This document shows positions 32,580 through 41,642 of a stretch of 64,000 nt of DNA, one piece after another. The translations under genes were made by a program, and so were the position numbers. The stretch lies in the NCBI RefSeq assembly GCF_029893105.1, contig NZ_JARXWG010000011.1, positions 44,155-108,154 of the forward strand, in the 5' to 3' direction. This DNA is from Parabacteroides sp. PF5-9. Its GTDB lineage: Bacteria > Bacteroidota > Bacteroidia > Bacteroidales > Tannerellaceae. How positions within the stretch are numbered: position 1 is the first letter of the stretch; each line of letters opens with the position of its first letter. The notes below the pieces were generated by a model that was given only the letters and a program-made list of their open reading frames with translations, made no database searches and was not told where the DNA came from.

Positions 32580-32831
32580 TTACATATCATAGAATCTACC
32601 TCTATGTTCGCGGAAAATATCCGCAGCTTGTACAGCATCCGAACAATCACTGTAAATGTCTATGCGATAGCACGTATCCCAGTCAAATTGCGAACAACTG
32701 CCCCATGAGCCGTAAAAATAAATTTTGTTAGAATCGGAATAGTCGCCATACATTTGGCGATAAATGTGATCCTTTGCATCATTGTAGTCGCTTTCACTTG
32801 GAAAGACATAAGTACTTCTTCTCTGTGACAT
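32580..32831 (-). CDS. Small acidic aromatic-rich protein (83 aa)
   Basis: This 83-residue protein is rich in Asp, Tyr and Ser (QMYGDYSDSNKIYFYGSWG, IDIYSDCSDAVQAADIF). I know no family. It includes the pentapeptide GDYSD, which also occurs at the end of precursor peptide 1 (FGHGDYSDRW) in the facing cluster. The gene lies between the aminotransferase and the hairpin that precedes the ClpX-like gene. It could be a small adaptor or a substrate. Confidence 0.5.
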   Translation of the reverse strand: MSQRRSTYVFPSESDYNDAKDHIYRQMYGDYSDSNKIYFYGSWGSCSQFDWDTCYRIDIYSDCSDAVQAADIFREHRGRFYDM

Positions 32832-32942
32832 AATACATTTGTTTTACTTCCACCCTTTAACGGAAGGTTCTATTGAAAATTAATTAATCGCAAAATCTGA
32901 TTACAAAGATAGAGACCTTAAACCCTGCTTTATTTATGGAAT

Positions 32943-34019
32943 TTATATATGGAAAGTACCAAGGAATAATTTCTCAATCAAAGAACTTGTTTGTTGTGTA
33001 TGTATGGATAATACAATCCTTGATTTACCCATTCTTTTCAGTTGTTCAGGTAATAGTTCAAATGCCGATTTACGGAAATGGCATTTCGAAGGTGCTGTCA
33101 TTAAAAATTGTTTGGACTCTCGCTCAAACTCCTGTAAGTCATTTATCAATAATGGCAAATGAAAGAATGAAGGCAAACTGTTTTTCTTTTCAAAATGAAA
33201 CGGGGTAACAAAATGGAACTTGTCAATTGAGTTATACATGTTCAATATCTCAATCTGTTTCTGTTTTAATCTTTGTAAACTTTCATCAAACATGGCGTTT
33301 CCAACAATAGCAGATAATGGATTCATTCGTCCATTTAGTCCAAGTTCCGAACTTGCACCAAGACTTACATCTTTTTTTATTCTATATGGATGTTGTGTAA
33401 TGCTAACAAGTCGTTTATAAAGCTCGGAATCGTTTGTGAGAATACACGCTCCTTCTCCACAAAAAATCGTTTTGCCAGGAGAAAATGACACGACAAAAGC
33501 ATCGGCTAAAGAACTAGCTTTCATTCTTCCGACTTCCGCCCCCAATGATTGTGCAGCATCAGCGAAATACCACACACCAAATTCATCGCAAATTTGTCTG
33601 ATAGAATGCATATCATGAGGGATACCCGCGAAATCAACAGCATACAAAGCCTTTATTTTAGGATTTCCTTTTATTATTTTTTTGACAGATTCGGGTGCAA
33701 TATTTAGGCTATTATCAATATCTGCAAAATGGAACTTATTATTTAACCACAAGGCTCCACTAATAGTGGCTCCATACGAAAGAGGACTCGTGACGATTTC
33801 TTTATTTTTTAATCCTACGGCCAACGCTAAATACATTAGAGCATTAGTCGCTGAATCTACGCATAAAGCATACTTCACTCCATAGAAGTCTTTTAACGTG
33901 CTTTCAAAAGACTCCACAACTCCATTGCCGGATAAATGATTGTAAGCTGAAAAATCATCTTGTTCTATCTGTTCCAAATATTCAACAAGAGCAGTTGTTG
34001 CATTTCTATATATTGACAT
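32943..34019 (-). CDS. DegT/DnrJ/EryC1-type PLP aminotransferase
   Basis: The 358-residue protein has the DegT-family fold: a cofactor-binding region with YALCVDSATNALMYLALAVG and VTSPLSYGATISGALWLNN, then WYFADAAQSLGAEV (Asp to the pyridine nitrogen) and SFSPGKTIFCGEGACILTN, where the Lys near residue 183 would bind PLP. Members usually make amino sugars for envelope polysaccharides or antibiotics. No sugar-nucleotide genes are nearby, which is unusual. Its start overlaps the end of the upstream AAA+ gene by 14 bp, so it is part of this unit. The substrate is unknown. Confidence 0.85.
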   Translation of the reverse strand: MSIYRNATTALVEYLEQIEQDDFSAYNHLSGNGVVESFESTLKDFYGVKYALCVDSATNALMYLALAVGLKNKEIVTSPLSYGATISGALWLNNKFHFADIDNSLNIAPESVKKIIKGNPKIKALYAVDFAGIPHDMHSIRQICDEFGVWYFADAAQSLGAEVGRMKASSLADAFVVSFSPGKTIFCGEGACILTNDSELYKRLVSITQHPYRIKKDVSLGASSELGLNGRMNPLSAIVGNAMFDESLQRLKQKQIEILNMYNSIDKFHFVTPFHFEKKNSLPSFFHLPLLINDLQEFERESKQFLMTAPSKCHFRKSAFELLPEQLKRMGKSRIVLSIHTQQTSSLIEKLFLGTFHI

Positions 34020-35793
34020 AAGGCTTTAATTTATTCATTTCGGAATTTAACTTTTCAGCATCAATATCTCCATTACTGTCTAAAATGCTTTTTATATATT
34101 CAGGAAAAGGAAAATTTGGATTACCAACCCAAGGCAACAAAGAGTTTGATTTACATAGTTGTAAGGCATAATAATCGCTATAAATGGAGGAAAGCCTACT
34201 AATGTGATCCAATGGGCTGGCATCTTTTGCTGCCCACAGAATATCTTCGGGCATAAGCGATTTTCGGAGACTCATGGCAAGTTTCAATGCACTTCTGATT
34301 TGTCTAGGCATTAAATTTTTATTGTAAAAAACTTCCCCTGCGACCTTAATCCTTTCGTCTGATATGTCAATGAGCCTTTCAGGGTTGATGTTTTTTGCGA
34401 TACTACCAATAATCATAGGAAAGTCTGTAATCACGGGCATTAAAACAGGTAATACATCAAAACGTGAAAGCATCGCTCCTCCAATTCTCCATCCACAATT
34501 GCTTGTTGCAACCAATATGCTATTTCCTTCGCGAGATTTGTCTGAAAGGCTCTCAAGTAAAGCAGCTGTAACGGCAGCGCTTGCACCACTATCCAAATTA
34601 TTGTCAGAACGCTCCATTGGAAAAGCTTCACTTATTTCATCAATAAAACCGAGATTGGGAGACATGTTCTTAAATATCTTCATTTGAAGTTTTGCCCTGC
34701 GTTCCGTCTCCCCAACAATACCAGCTTTTGGGCTATTCAATCCATATGCAGGCACATTAGCCAATATCGCAATCATCAAAGCAAGATCGGTCTTTCCTGT
34801 TGACGGAGCTCCTAAAAGAAGTATGTTCATAGGGGTAAGCTTATTTTTCTCTCGTAACCCTAATGCGCATTTTGTCAAAAACGTTTTAGGTACTTCCACC
34901 GTTGTTCCAACCAATTCTACATTTTGAACTCGTCCAATATCCAAGAGCGTTAGCGTTCCTTCTGATATTGCGGAAACATCTTTCACTTTTTGTTCTATAA
35001 GTTGTGCTGAAGTAATAGCATTTCCTGTGCGTTCGCACCCAAGAAACAATCCCTCTAAACCTCTATTCGGAGTGTTGCTTGAGAGATTAGCTACTTGTTT
35101 GTCATTCAACCCATTTTCATATTTAGCATGAGGGTAACGATTGTGTAATATCTGAATAAATTCAAGCTTATCTTCATAATCGGGATAACGAATAGATATA
35201 TTCGGAAGCACGTTGCTAACCTTTGGATCAACTCGACCTTCAACAACATCGTTGAAAACAAGATAATTGCCTGAATCACGTATTTCTGTAGAGTGAGCGG
35301 CAATATAGGAAAGTTCACTTGCTATCAACTGATTTATACTTGTTGATTCCGGTAAAATGTCAGAACTAAACTCTAACATGAACAAAAAACGTAATGGTCG
35401 TCCATCATCCCATTTCATATCAAGATATTTTTTGTTCGATGAGAGAAGTAAGAACCCTTTCAATATATCTATTAATTCTTGTCCTGCTTCACACTTCCCT
35501 GAATTACATTTATTTCCTCCCATAATATTTGCTTGGGAAAGAATGTCTTTGATTTTTTTAACATCATCAGCACTGTGTGCCTTTTCGTTGATTTTAATTC
35601 CATAAGCGAGACTGTATCTGACCATTGTCATATTATAGGTCTGATAAGCATAATCACTTATCTCTCTTACTACAGGAGTAATCTCCATATTATGGTTGCT
35701 ATCCAAGTCATAAATGGGGCGACCTGTCAATAATGTAACCGCCATCCCTTCTGATAGAGGTTTAAATATTTGTTGAATTACTGAATTATTCAT
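34006..35793 (-). CDS. AAA+ ATPase with long N-terminal region
   Basis: The 595-residue protein has an unknown 300-residue N-terminal part and a classical AAA module. Walker A is LLLGAPSTGKTD at about residues 326-337, Walker B is LGFIDEISEAFP at about 377-388, and sensor 1 is SILVATSNCGW. The C-terminal small domain is seen in LMPRQIRSALKLAMSLRK. The pattern of Cys residues in NKCNSGKCEAG (about residue 93) suggests a small metal site. The gene order next to a DUF2997-like protein recalls operons of Ycf46-like ATPases. Its function with the aminotransferase is unknown. Confidence 0.75.
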   Translation of the reverse strand: MNNSVIQQIFKPLSEGMAVTLLTGRPIYDLDSNHNMEITPVVREISDYAYQTYNMTMVRYSLAYGIKINEKAHSADDVKKIKDILSQANIMGGNKCNSGKCEAGQELIDILKGFLLLSSNKKYLDMKWDDGRPLRFLFMLEFSSDILPESTSINQLIASELSYIAAHSTEIRDSGNYLVFNDVVEGRVDPKVSNVLPNISIRYPDYEDKLEFIQILHNRYPHAKYENGLNDKQVANLSSNTPNRGLEGLFLGCERTGNAITSAQLIEQKVKDVSAISEGTLTLLDIGRVQNVELVGTTVEVPKTFLTKCALGLREKNKLTPMNILLLGAPSTGKTDLALMIAILANVPAYGLNSPKAGIVGETERRAKLQMKIFKNMSPNLGFIDEISEAFPMERSDNNLDSGASAAVTAALLESLSDKSREGNSILVATSNCGWRIGGAMLSRFDVLPVLMPVITDFPMIIGSIAKNINPERLIDISDERIKVAGEVFYNKNLMPRQIRSALKLAMSLRKSLMPEDILWAAKDASPLDHISRLSSIYSDYYALQLCKSNSLLPWVGNPNFPFPEYIKSILDSNGDIDAEKLNSEMNKLKPYVNI

Positions 35794-35810
35794 ATTAATT
35801 CCTCCTTCAT

Positions 35811-36683
35811 TTATTTCTTATTGATATATTGGACTGTTTTATTTTTGTTATCCTTGGTAAGAACCTGTTCATTTACAAATTCTCGCTTTGTGGCTTTTCT
35901 TCGTTTTTGTAACGTTTTTGCATACTCCATTTGCGCAATTCCACCTGTTGGCTTACGCTCCTTACGTTCAGCAATGACTCCAAGCGACTCTAACTCTTTG
36001 TTGAAATCATCCATTATTTTTTTGCAACTACCATCTGTAATACCCTCTAATTCCGATTGAATATCAACTTTCTTTTTGTTATCTATATGGATTTCAGAAA
36101 TCAAATTATATCCATTGGGATTGGTGGCAACGATACGAGTTAAATTCGGGCTGACGATTTCAGATTTAATATTTACAAAACCAACATTTGAACTTGCTAT
36201 TTGAATAGCGGAAGAAAGCGTATTATTAAATACTTTTGCATGCTCATTCTTGATGTCGGAAAAAGCAGTGGTTAGTTTCTCTGTTGTCTGCTTTACAGTA
36301 GAAGCATTCATTAACTCTTGGATTGACCGCATTATAAGCGGTTTATTCTCTATTTTCAGGTTTTCTTGCTGCATCGTCATAATTGCAGCCGCTTTTATTA
36401 TTGAAACCTCATCACTTTTTGTCTCACTTTTATTTAGAGTAGCGAGGTTTCGTTCGAAATGCTTTTGTATTACTTTTAAACTTGTTGGCGACTGCAAAAT
36501 GGTCGTAGAAGGATGCGATAGATTTATGTTTTGTACGGTTTCTATCCTTTGTTGATTTGCGGCTACCTGTGTGGATGCTGTGCAGATCGTCTCGCCCAGA
36601 ATCTTAGCAACACTTTCTGCATAATCACTTATTGCTATCTCTCGCACCCTTTGAACTTGGCTGTATGAAACTTCTTGGCTCAT
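35811..36683 (-). CDS. Unknown protein with DUF2997-like segment
   Basis: The 290-residue protein is mostly helical. Residues about 195-240 (LISEIHIDNKKKVDIQSEL followed by GITDGSCKKIMDDFNKELES) resemble DUF2997, a small beta/alpha domain normally found beside DUF1257 and AAA+ proteins; the Gly-x-x-Gly-x-Cys pattern is partly kept. The C-terminal 50 residues are very basic. It lies 17 bp upstream of the AAA+ gene. The domain link is tentative. Confidence 0.5.
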   Translation of the reverse strand: MSQEVSYSQVQRVREIAISDYAESVAKILGETICTASTQVAANQQRIETVQNINLSHPSTTILQSPTSLKVIQKHFERNLATLNKSETKSDEVSIIKAAAIMTMQQENLKIENKPLIMRSIQELMNASTVKQTTEKLTTAFSDIKNEHAKVFNNTLSSAIQIASSNVGFVNIKSEIVSPNLTRIVATNPNGYNLISEIHIDNKKKVDIQSELEGITDGSCKKIMDDFNKELESLGVIAERKERKPTGGIAQMEYAKTLQKRRKATKREFVNEQVLTKDNKNKTVQYINKK

Positions 36684-36725
36684 AATCGTATATTTTTAAT
36701 TATTAATTACTGGATATTGAATTGA

Positions 36726-38075
36726 CTACCAAATAACAGTACCTTGTTGTTCATCGTCATCACTTGAAGGATCGTCATTGCCTAATGGAGGAGTTCGGTC
36801 ATCAGTATTATCAGAAGTGTCTGTGTTTGTGGATTCAGATGTAGTTGTTGGTTCCGACAATTGCCCCATACTATCACTTTCTATTCTATCACTAATTTGA
36901 TTATTAAGTAATAGGGGCTGCATTAAATGTACTTCCCAACCAAATTCTCTAAACATGTCCTCAATGGAACTAATATCTGCTGCTGTTACAGATAAATCTT
37001 GATGTAACAAAGGCAGAGGTATTTCCGGACGCTGAAAGAACATAGCATTGCCAACATAAATTGTTTTCCAGTCTAATGGGATAATAGGCTCTTCATCATG
37101 TTCGTTAATATGAGTTCTACGAGCCACTGCCAAATTTCTAAATGCAGCACCAAATTCTTGATTAAAGGAGCTGTAAAAATCTGCAGGTTGCTTGTCTAGC
37201 TCTGCTGCTAATCTTTCTATTTCCGCATTCAGGGCTGCATTTTGTCTGTCTCGTGCTGATTTGATAGCTTCATTCTTTTTTTTATCTTTAAAATATGCAA
37301 GCGCATCAATGTGTTTTGGATATGCAACTATTATCCACAATTGGATTATAAGCGATACGAGCGAAAAAATAGCAGCATATGCAATATCTACATCAGTTTT
37401 TCCACTATAAACAAAAAAATGAACCCAGTACATAGCAGGAACGATTAAAGCCGTCACCGTGAGTAAGGGATATCCATACCATTCCTTATTAATGCTACTT
37501 TTACCCCAACGTCCCAATAATGTAAGAGCGGTGCCGAGAAAAATTGCTGCAAGACCGCCCAGCAAAGGCATTATATCCTTAATTTCTTCTGGGAAGCCTG
37601 CGATGAGTTTACTTTGAGCAATAGGAAGAATTGCTAAATATGCGAAAATAATATCTGCAATGGGCAATCCATAGTACGCTAATCGTCCATTTCGCATTTT
37701 TATCGTTTCGCGTTCGTTATATTCCTTAACAGGGTATGCTTCGTCCTTATTCATAAGAAAAACATTATACTCATCTTGCTTTTGTGCTAATGCTTGTTCT
37801 TTTCTCTTATAAGCATTTTTTCGGGAACACAAGTCAGTATAAACATTACTAACTCTGTCCGAAAGTGAATTAATATTAATTTGAGACGACTGAATAGCTT
37901 GCTTACGCTTGCTTTCTAAACGCTCTTGCTCTATTTGTTTTTCCCGTTCTAAGCGTTGACTCTCCGCTTGTTCCAATTTGCGACGATGTTCCTGTTCCTC
38001 TAACATTTTCTTTTCACGTTTCTGCTGAATTTGTCGTAATTCAGCTACACTCTTCGTTTGTACTATTGCTTCCAT
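36726..38075 (-). CDS. Coiled-coil membrane protein
   Basis: The first 120 residues are Glu/Gln/Arg/Lys-rich coiled coil (EEQEHRRKLEQAESQRLERE). Then come about four membrane segments between residues 138 and 255 (IADIIFAYLAILPIAQSKL; LLGGLAAIFLGTALTLLG; YPLLTVTALIVPAMYW; YAAIFSLVSLIIQLWIIVAY). A second helical region precedes an acidic, Thr/Asp-rich tail (TDTSDNTDDRTPPLGNDDP). It is probably an inner-membrane scaffold for the cluster. No family is recognised. Confidence 0.6.
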   Translation of the reverse strand: MEAIVQTKSVAELRQIQQKREKKMLEEQEHRRKLEQAESQRLEREKQIEQERLESKRKQAIQSSQININSLSDRVSNVYTDLCSRKNAYKRKEQALAQKQDEYNVFLMNKDEAYPVKEYNERETIKMRNGRLAYYGLPIADIIFAYLAILPIAQSKLIAGFPEEIKDIMPLLGGLAAIFLGTALTLLGRWGKSSINKEWYGYPLLTVTALIVPAMYWVHFFVYSGKTDVDIAYAAIFSLVSLIIQLWIIVAYPKHIDALAYFKDKKKNEAIKSARDRQNAALNAEIERLAAELDKQPADFYSSFNQEFGAAFRNLAVARRTHINEHDEEPIIPLDWKTIYVGNAMFFQRPEIPLPLLHQDLSVTAADISSIEDMFREFGWEVHLMQPLLLNNQISDRIESDSMGQLSEPTTTSESTNTDTSDNTDDRTPPLGNDDPSSDDDEQQGTVIW

Positions 38076-38097
38076 AAATATTGAATTTTGTAGGTTA

Positions 38098-38838
38098 TTA
38101 GAATATGGTTTCGCAAATCTGTTCCAAGTTACTTAACTCCATTTTGATTTTATCACCTAACTGATGATTAGAAACAGAGTTATTTATCAAAATAATCTGA
38201 ATATTGTCAGGAATCTCAACCAATGGCTTCTTGACATTATCAACACAATCAGAGATGAGAATAAGGTAAGAAATAGAGGCATTAGAGGTTGTAAGTAGTT
38301 TTACTCCTAAGCTAATCGCACCATTTATATCACTCCCCCGTGAGTTTTTGGCAACTCGATCAGAGTATGCTTCGTTTATTATTTCCTGTGTTTTTTCTCT
38401 GAAAGAAGACAGTCTCTCTAATCTGCTTTTTTCAAACGCAATAGAATCTGCAATAAATTCGCTCATGATCTTGTCCTTTTCCTTATTATATTCTGCTTGT
38501 GTCTCGTAATCCTTCTTTTTGGGATAAGTGCTACGGGGCGATTTAAGTGGTTGCATGATATTCAAATAGGAATGCCCGTTGTTTGCACAGTTGTCGTCAA
38601 TGAATGTCAGGAATAGTTTGCCTTCACCTGTTTCTTGAACTTTTGCAGCCAAATTCAATACATCCTGAATATCAACTTCTGGTATGCTCTGCTGGCGATC
38701 TCTACGGTCTGTCCCATCTAGCACCAAACATATGCTATAATTAGGAATAGGTTTATCAGCGATTTCTTCTTTTATTGAAGATGTACACCCTGACACAAAG
38801 GCTGTTAGAATCATCAGAAATAAACTTGTATTTTTCAT
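38098..38838 (-). CDS. Lipoprotein with VWA-like fold
   Basis: The 246-residue protein begins with a lipoprotein signal peptide: a hydrophobic stretch ending in VSGC, with Cys18 as the lipidated residue. The mature part shows a von Willebrand A-like order: YSICLVLDGTDRRD as the first strand with a metal-site-like Asp, GSDINGAISLGVKLL as the second part and YLILISDCVDN as the fourth strand. VWA domains mediate protein binding, often next to AAA+ ATPases (for example MoxR/VWA pairs). As the first gene of the cluster it would sit on the membrane, outside the cytoplasm. Confidence 0.65.
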   Translation of the reverse strand: MKNTSLFLMILTAFVSGCTSSIKEEIADKPIPNYSICLVLDGTDRRDRQQSIPEVDIQDVLNLAAKVQETGEGKLFLTFIDDNCANNGHSYLNIMQPLKSPRSTYPKKKDYETQAEYNKEKDKIMSEFIADSIAFEKSRLERLSSFREKTQEIINEAYSDRVAKNSRGSDINGAISLGVKLLTTSNASISYLILISDCVDNVKKPLVEIPDNIQIILINNSVSNHQLGDKIKMELSNLEQICETIF

Positions 38839-38869
38839 GTTCTCAATAATTTAATGGTGAATACTAAGA

Positions 38870-38877
38870 CAAAAATA
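38870..38877 (-). promoter_or_regulatory. Promoter -7 box of the minus-strand cluster
   Basis: CAAAAATA on the plus strand reads TATTTTTG on the minus strand, a TAnnTTTG box 32 bp before the lipoprotein start. A CAA at 38894-38896 could be a -33 element, although the spacing is 16 bp rather than about 20. Confidence 0.4.
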
Positions 38878-38936
38878 CAATGCATTTAGAGAGCAACTTT
38901 TATGGAAATTTTATATGGGAAAACTTTTTCATATAA

Positions 38937-38967
38937 AAAAATCTTACTGTAATATACAACAGTAGGC
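38937..38967 (-). terminator. Terminator after the element 3 relaxase
   Basis: TACTGT and ACAGTA pair around AATATACA, and on the minus strand the stem is followed by a T-run (AAGATTTTTTTATA). It separates the mobilization genes from the cargo cluster promoter. Confidence 0.55.
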
Positions 38968-38989
38968 TCCTTAATATTCAATCGTTTCT

Positions 38990-40291
38990 TTACCTCTTCC
39001 TCCCTTTGTTTTTCTGTTGTTGAACAATAGGCTGTTTGGGCTTTTGCTCTTCCTTTGGAGTTTTTGGTAGCCGTGGGTCACTCCATGATTCCTGATAATC
39101 GGAATCAGATTTATTATCTTTCCACAAGTAGGGATTAGCATAGCTTCCTATGCCGTACCATTTTACTTTGGCTTTGGTGATATATCCGTTCTCGATCAGA
39201 ACCCTATCCCTGACGCGTATTTCATACTTACCGTATTTGACAAATTCGTCGGGATTCTTCTTGCTGAAAAAGACTCTATCCTTCTCATCATTTAGGAAAG
39301 CATACGCCGAAAATTGTGTTTTCCCATCCTTGGCTGTCACGTTTTTGAGGAAGATATGACCACCACTCATTAGTGTATCCTGCTGGCTATCGTTCAATTC
39401 TACTCCTTTGATAATAATGTTGCGTTTCGCTAGCTGGGCTTTTGTCTCGGCTTCTTTCCTTACCCTTTCTTCAACTTCTTGTTTGACTTTTAACATAGCC
39501 TCTTGCCTTACTTTTTGTGCCGTCTGTTCCCGTAAAAGTTCTTCCTCTCCTCGTTTTTTCGACTCCTCGATATTTTTTTCTAATACTTTTTTGATGTTTC
39601 CAAAGCTATATTTTCTATCTACCTCAGAGCCTTTGAATGCTATATCTCCGTACCAGAATGATACTCCCTCAATCTCAGATGTTGTTCGTTTGTGCTTGTA
39701 CTCAAGCTCTATCCCGAATTTCTGAAGATTATATCGCAGGTCATTAGGTGTTTTGCAATTCGGTAGAACGGTTTTAATCGCATCATGGATATAATATTTT
39801 GCCTTATCTGGATTCCTTAATTTCTCTCGCTTAACCCTTTCTTTGTCCTTGCCATAAGTCAATCCATATTTGTCTTTTAGTTTCTTGCAAGCTTTGATAT
39901 TCCGTTTGTAATCGTGGTTGACTGATATTAATTTCAGGTTATTGTCGATTCGGTTATAGACAATATGAATGTGTTCATTGTCTGCATTGTGGTGCCGGAC
40001 AATGATATATTGAGTGTTACGGATACCCATTTCTTCCATGTATTCTTTGGCTAATTGTACCATGAAATCATTTGTCATCCGCCCCTTATCTTCTGGAGCG
40101 AATGACAGAGGGATGTGTCCCACAGGCTGCTTGATTTCCTTTCTTCCGGAACGTTGCATGGCAAAACTGCGGATAATATCCTGTTTACTTGAATCTAATA
40201 CACCTTCGGCTTCAAGCAACTTGGCAGTATCGTTCATCACATATGATACACATCCCTTAAATGACTTTCCCTTGATATTCTTAGCGATCAT
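38990..40291 (-). CDS. Element 3 relaxase (MobB/MobP-type)
   Basis: The 433-residue protein starts MIAKNIKGKSFKGCVSYVMN, with the first relaxase motif. It carries YIIVRHHNADNEHIHIVYNR at about residues 94-113, the metal-binding motif with paired His. This matches relaxases of Bacteroides conjugative and mobilizable transposons. A charged linker (about 230-290) and a C-terminal DUF3945-like region (VELNDSQQDTLMSGGHIFLK) follow. It starts inside the end of mobC (11-bp overlap). No coupling protein gene follows, so transfer would need help in trans. Confidence 0.9.
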   Translation of the reverse strand: MIAKNIKGKSFKGCVSYVMNDTAKLLEAEGVLDSSKQDIIRSFAMQRSGRKEIKQPVGHIPLSFAPEDKGRMTNDFMVQLAKEYMEEMGIRNTQYIIVRHHNADNEHIHIVYNRIDNNLKLISVNHDYKRNIKACKKLKDKYGLTYGKDKERVKREKLRNPDKAKYYIHDAIKTVLPNCKTPNDLRYNLQKFGIELEYKHKRTTSEIEGVSFWYGDIAFKGSEVDRKYSFGNIKKVLEKNIEESKKRGEEELLREQTAQKVRQEAMLKVKQEVEERVRKEAETKAQLAKRNIIIKGVELNDSQQDTLMSGGHIFLKNVTAKDGKTQFSAYAFLNDEKDRVFFSKKNPDEFVKYGKYEIRVRDRVLIENGYITKAKVKWYGIGSYANPYLWKDNKSDSDYQESWSDPRLPKTPKEEQKPKQPIVQQQKNKGRKR

Positions 40292-40631
40292 CCAGTATCC
40301 TTTTAATTCTGATCATCATTCCCATTATATTAATGCTTTCCGCAATATATCCTGCCTGATTAGCTTTCTTTGCGATCTGGTTCAGGTTATTTGCTATACC
40401 TGAAAGTTTTCGCATAAGGTCAAGTTCCTCCAATGTAAAACGGGATTTGACACCTCCTTTAAGCACCATTTCCCGTGCATATCGTGTCGCCTTCATTCCT
40501 ATTCCCTCCGCTTTTTCTTTAATCGAGTTGAAATCCGATTCTGTTAATTTGAGGTTGATTGAGCAATTTAACTTCTCTTTCTCCTTGGCCGGACGACCAC
40601 GTTTGGGCTTCTCTTCTTTCTTATCTTCCAT
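40281..40631 (-). CDS. MobC-like relaxosome protein
   Basis: The 116-residue protein has a basic N-terminus (KKEEKPKRGRPAKEKEKL) and a ribbon-helix-helix part (INLKLTESDFNSIKEKAEGI), then the MobC motif LMRKLSGIANNLNQIAKKAN. MobC proteins bind oriT and help the relaxase open the strands. The overlap with the relaxase gene shows a single mob unit. The candidate oriT lies just upstream. Confidence 0.88.
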   Translation of the reverse strand: MEDKKEEKPKRGRPAKEKEKLNCSINLKLTESDFNSIKEKAEGIGMKATRYAREMVLKGGVKSRFTLEELDLMRKLSGIANNLNQIAKKANQAGYIAESINIMGMMIRIKRILDDR

Positions 40632-40699
40632 AACATATACATTTGAAGGTTATGGAATCTTTCCGGCTATTCAGATAGCCGGGCAAGCCAAAACGAAAG

Positions 40700-40811
40700 C
40701 GACCACCGGGAGATGAAGCGAAGGCTTGCAAGACAACCTGACCACCATGCGACCATCGGGAGAATAACGGAAAGGTTGTCAGGCGAACCCAAACCAGCCG
40801 ACCTTCGGGAG
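40700..40811. repeat. Candidate oriT repeats of element 3
   Basis: CGACC-N-YCGGGAG repeats lie at 40700-40712, 40750-40762 and (as CGACCTTCGGGAG) 40799-40811, about 50 bp apart. GACAACCT (40732-40739) and AGGTTGTC (40773-40780) form an inverted repeat around the middle copy. Their place upstream of mobC fits relaxosome binding sites. Confidence 0.45.
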
Positions 40812-41421
40812 CGGGTGCAGGAGTTCGCAGCCCCGCAGGGCAAGGTATGCACAGGAGGAACAAGAAAGAGCCGTAGGCGAATTTTGGGTTACCCGTGCGA
40901 TTACCTTGCTCCTTTGACGACGACAAAAAAATAAAGAGGCGTGAGGCTCTTTGTCTTTTGCTTCGACGGCAACTGTTATACACTATCCGGGGCATAAAAC
41001 GTAAAAGCCTAGATTCTGCAATGCGACTTAAATTGAAGGTCGCCTTAAAATAATTTTCTTCATTCATCAGTCTGTCATTTTAATAATTCAGACCACGAAG
41101 AAAATTAATAATATCCGGTCAATATCAAAGCCGGATTGGCATGTATAACTCTGCTATATATTGCTTGTTTGACCGGAAAGCAATCGGTGCGAATTGCCCT
41201 GATTTGCCAAATGTAAATTCCGACAAACCATTGAGAGATAAAAAACACACACTTGTTCTGCAATTATTCAAATAGCCTTCTTAACAGCAAGCCTTTGGTG
41301 CAAAATACCCCCTTTTAATGCATAAGAAACCAGCATTATGTGTTGACAAACAGAATGTTATATATTCGCACTCGAAAGATTGAAAAATTTAAAACTTTCT
41401 GATTTTAGAAACAGCAGAACG

Positions 41422-41613
41422 TATAAATATCAATCTATCTATAAAATTGGAGACTTGGAAAACCTGTTGTTTTTCAGATTTGGCATTTTTCAAGTTGGTT
41501 TCCGGTTTTGGAAACTTGGAAATTATCAAACTTGAAAACTTGGCGGCTTGGTAATTTGAAAACATGGAAACTTGAAAACAAAAAATAAAGCTTGAAAAGC
41601 TTATAAATATCAA
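41422..41613. repeat. AACTTG repeats framed by TATAAATATCAA
   Basis: TATAAATATCAA occurs at 41422-41433 and 41602-41613. Between them are at least six AACTTG or GACTTGG-type motifs (for example GGAAACTTGGAAATT and GAAAACTTGGCGG). Repeats directly upstream of a ParA-like gene could be a centromere-like site or an autoregulatory operator. Confidence 0.4.
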
Positions 41614-41642
41614 CATGTATAATTCTAAAAATTGAAAACAAG

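Larger units (their letters stand above)
40632..41642. other. Gene-free region with candidate oriT and repeats
   Basis: About 1 kb without a convincing gene. The left part (to about 41000) is GC-rich compared with its surroundings and holds three CGACC-N-YCGGGAG repeats plus an inverted repeat, listed separately. The 148-codon minus-strand frame here shows no protein-like composition. The middle (41100-41400) shows nothing I can name. The right part holds AACTTG-rich repeats before the ParA-like gene. Confidence 0.5.

Noticed and set aside
40621..41067. 148-codon minus-strand frame between mobC and the ParA-like gene
   Set aside because: Composition is not protein-like (many Arg, Pro and Ser runs), and the region carries repeats that fit an oriT. 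I treat it as a chance frame in GC-rich DNA.
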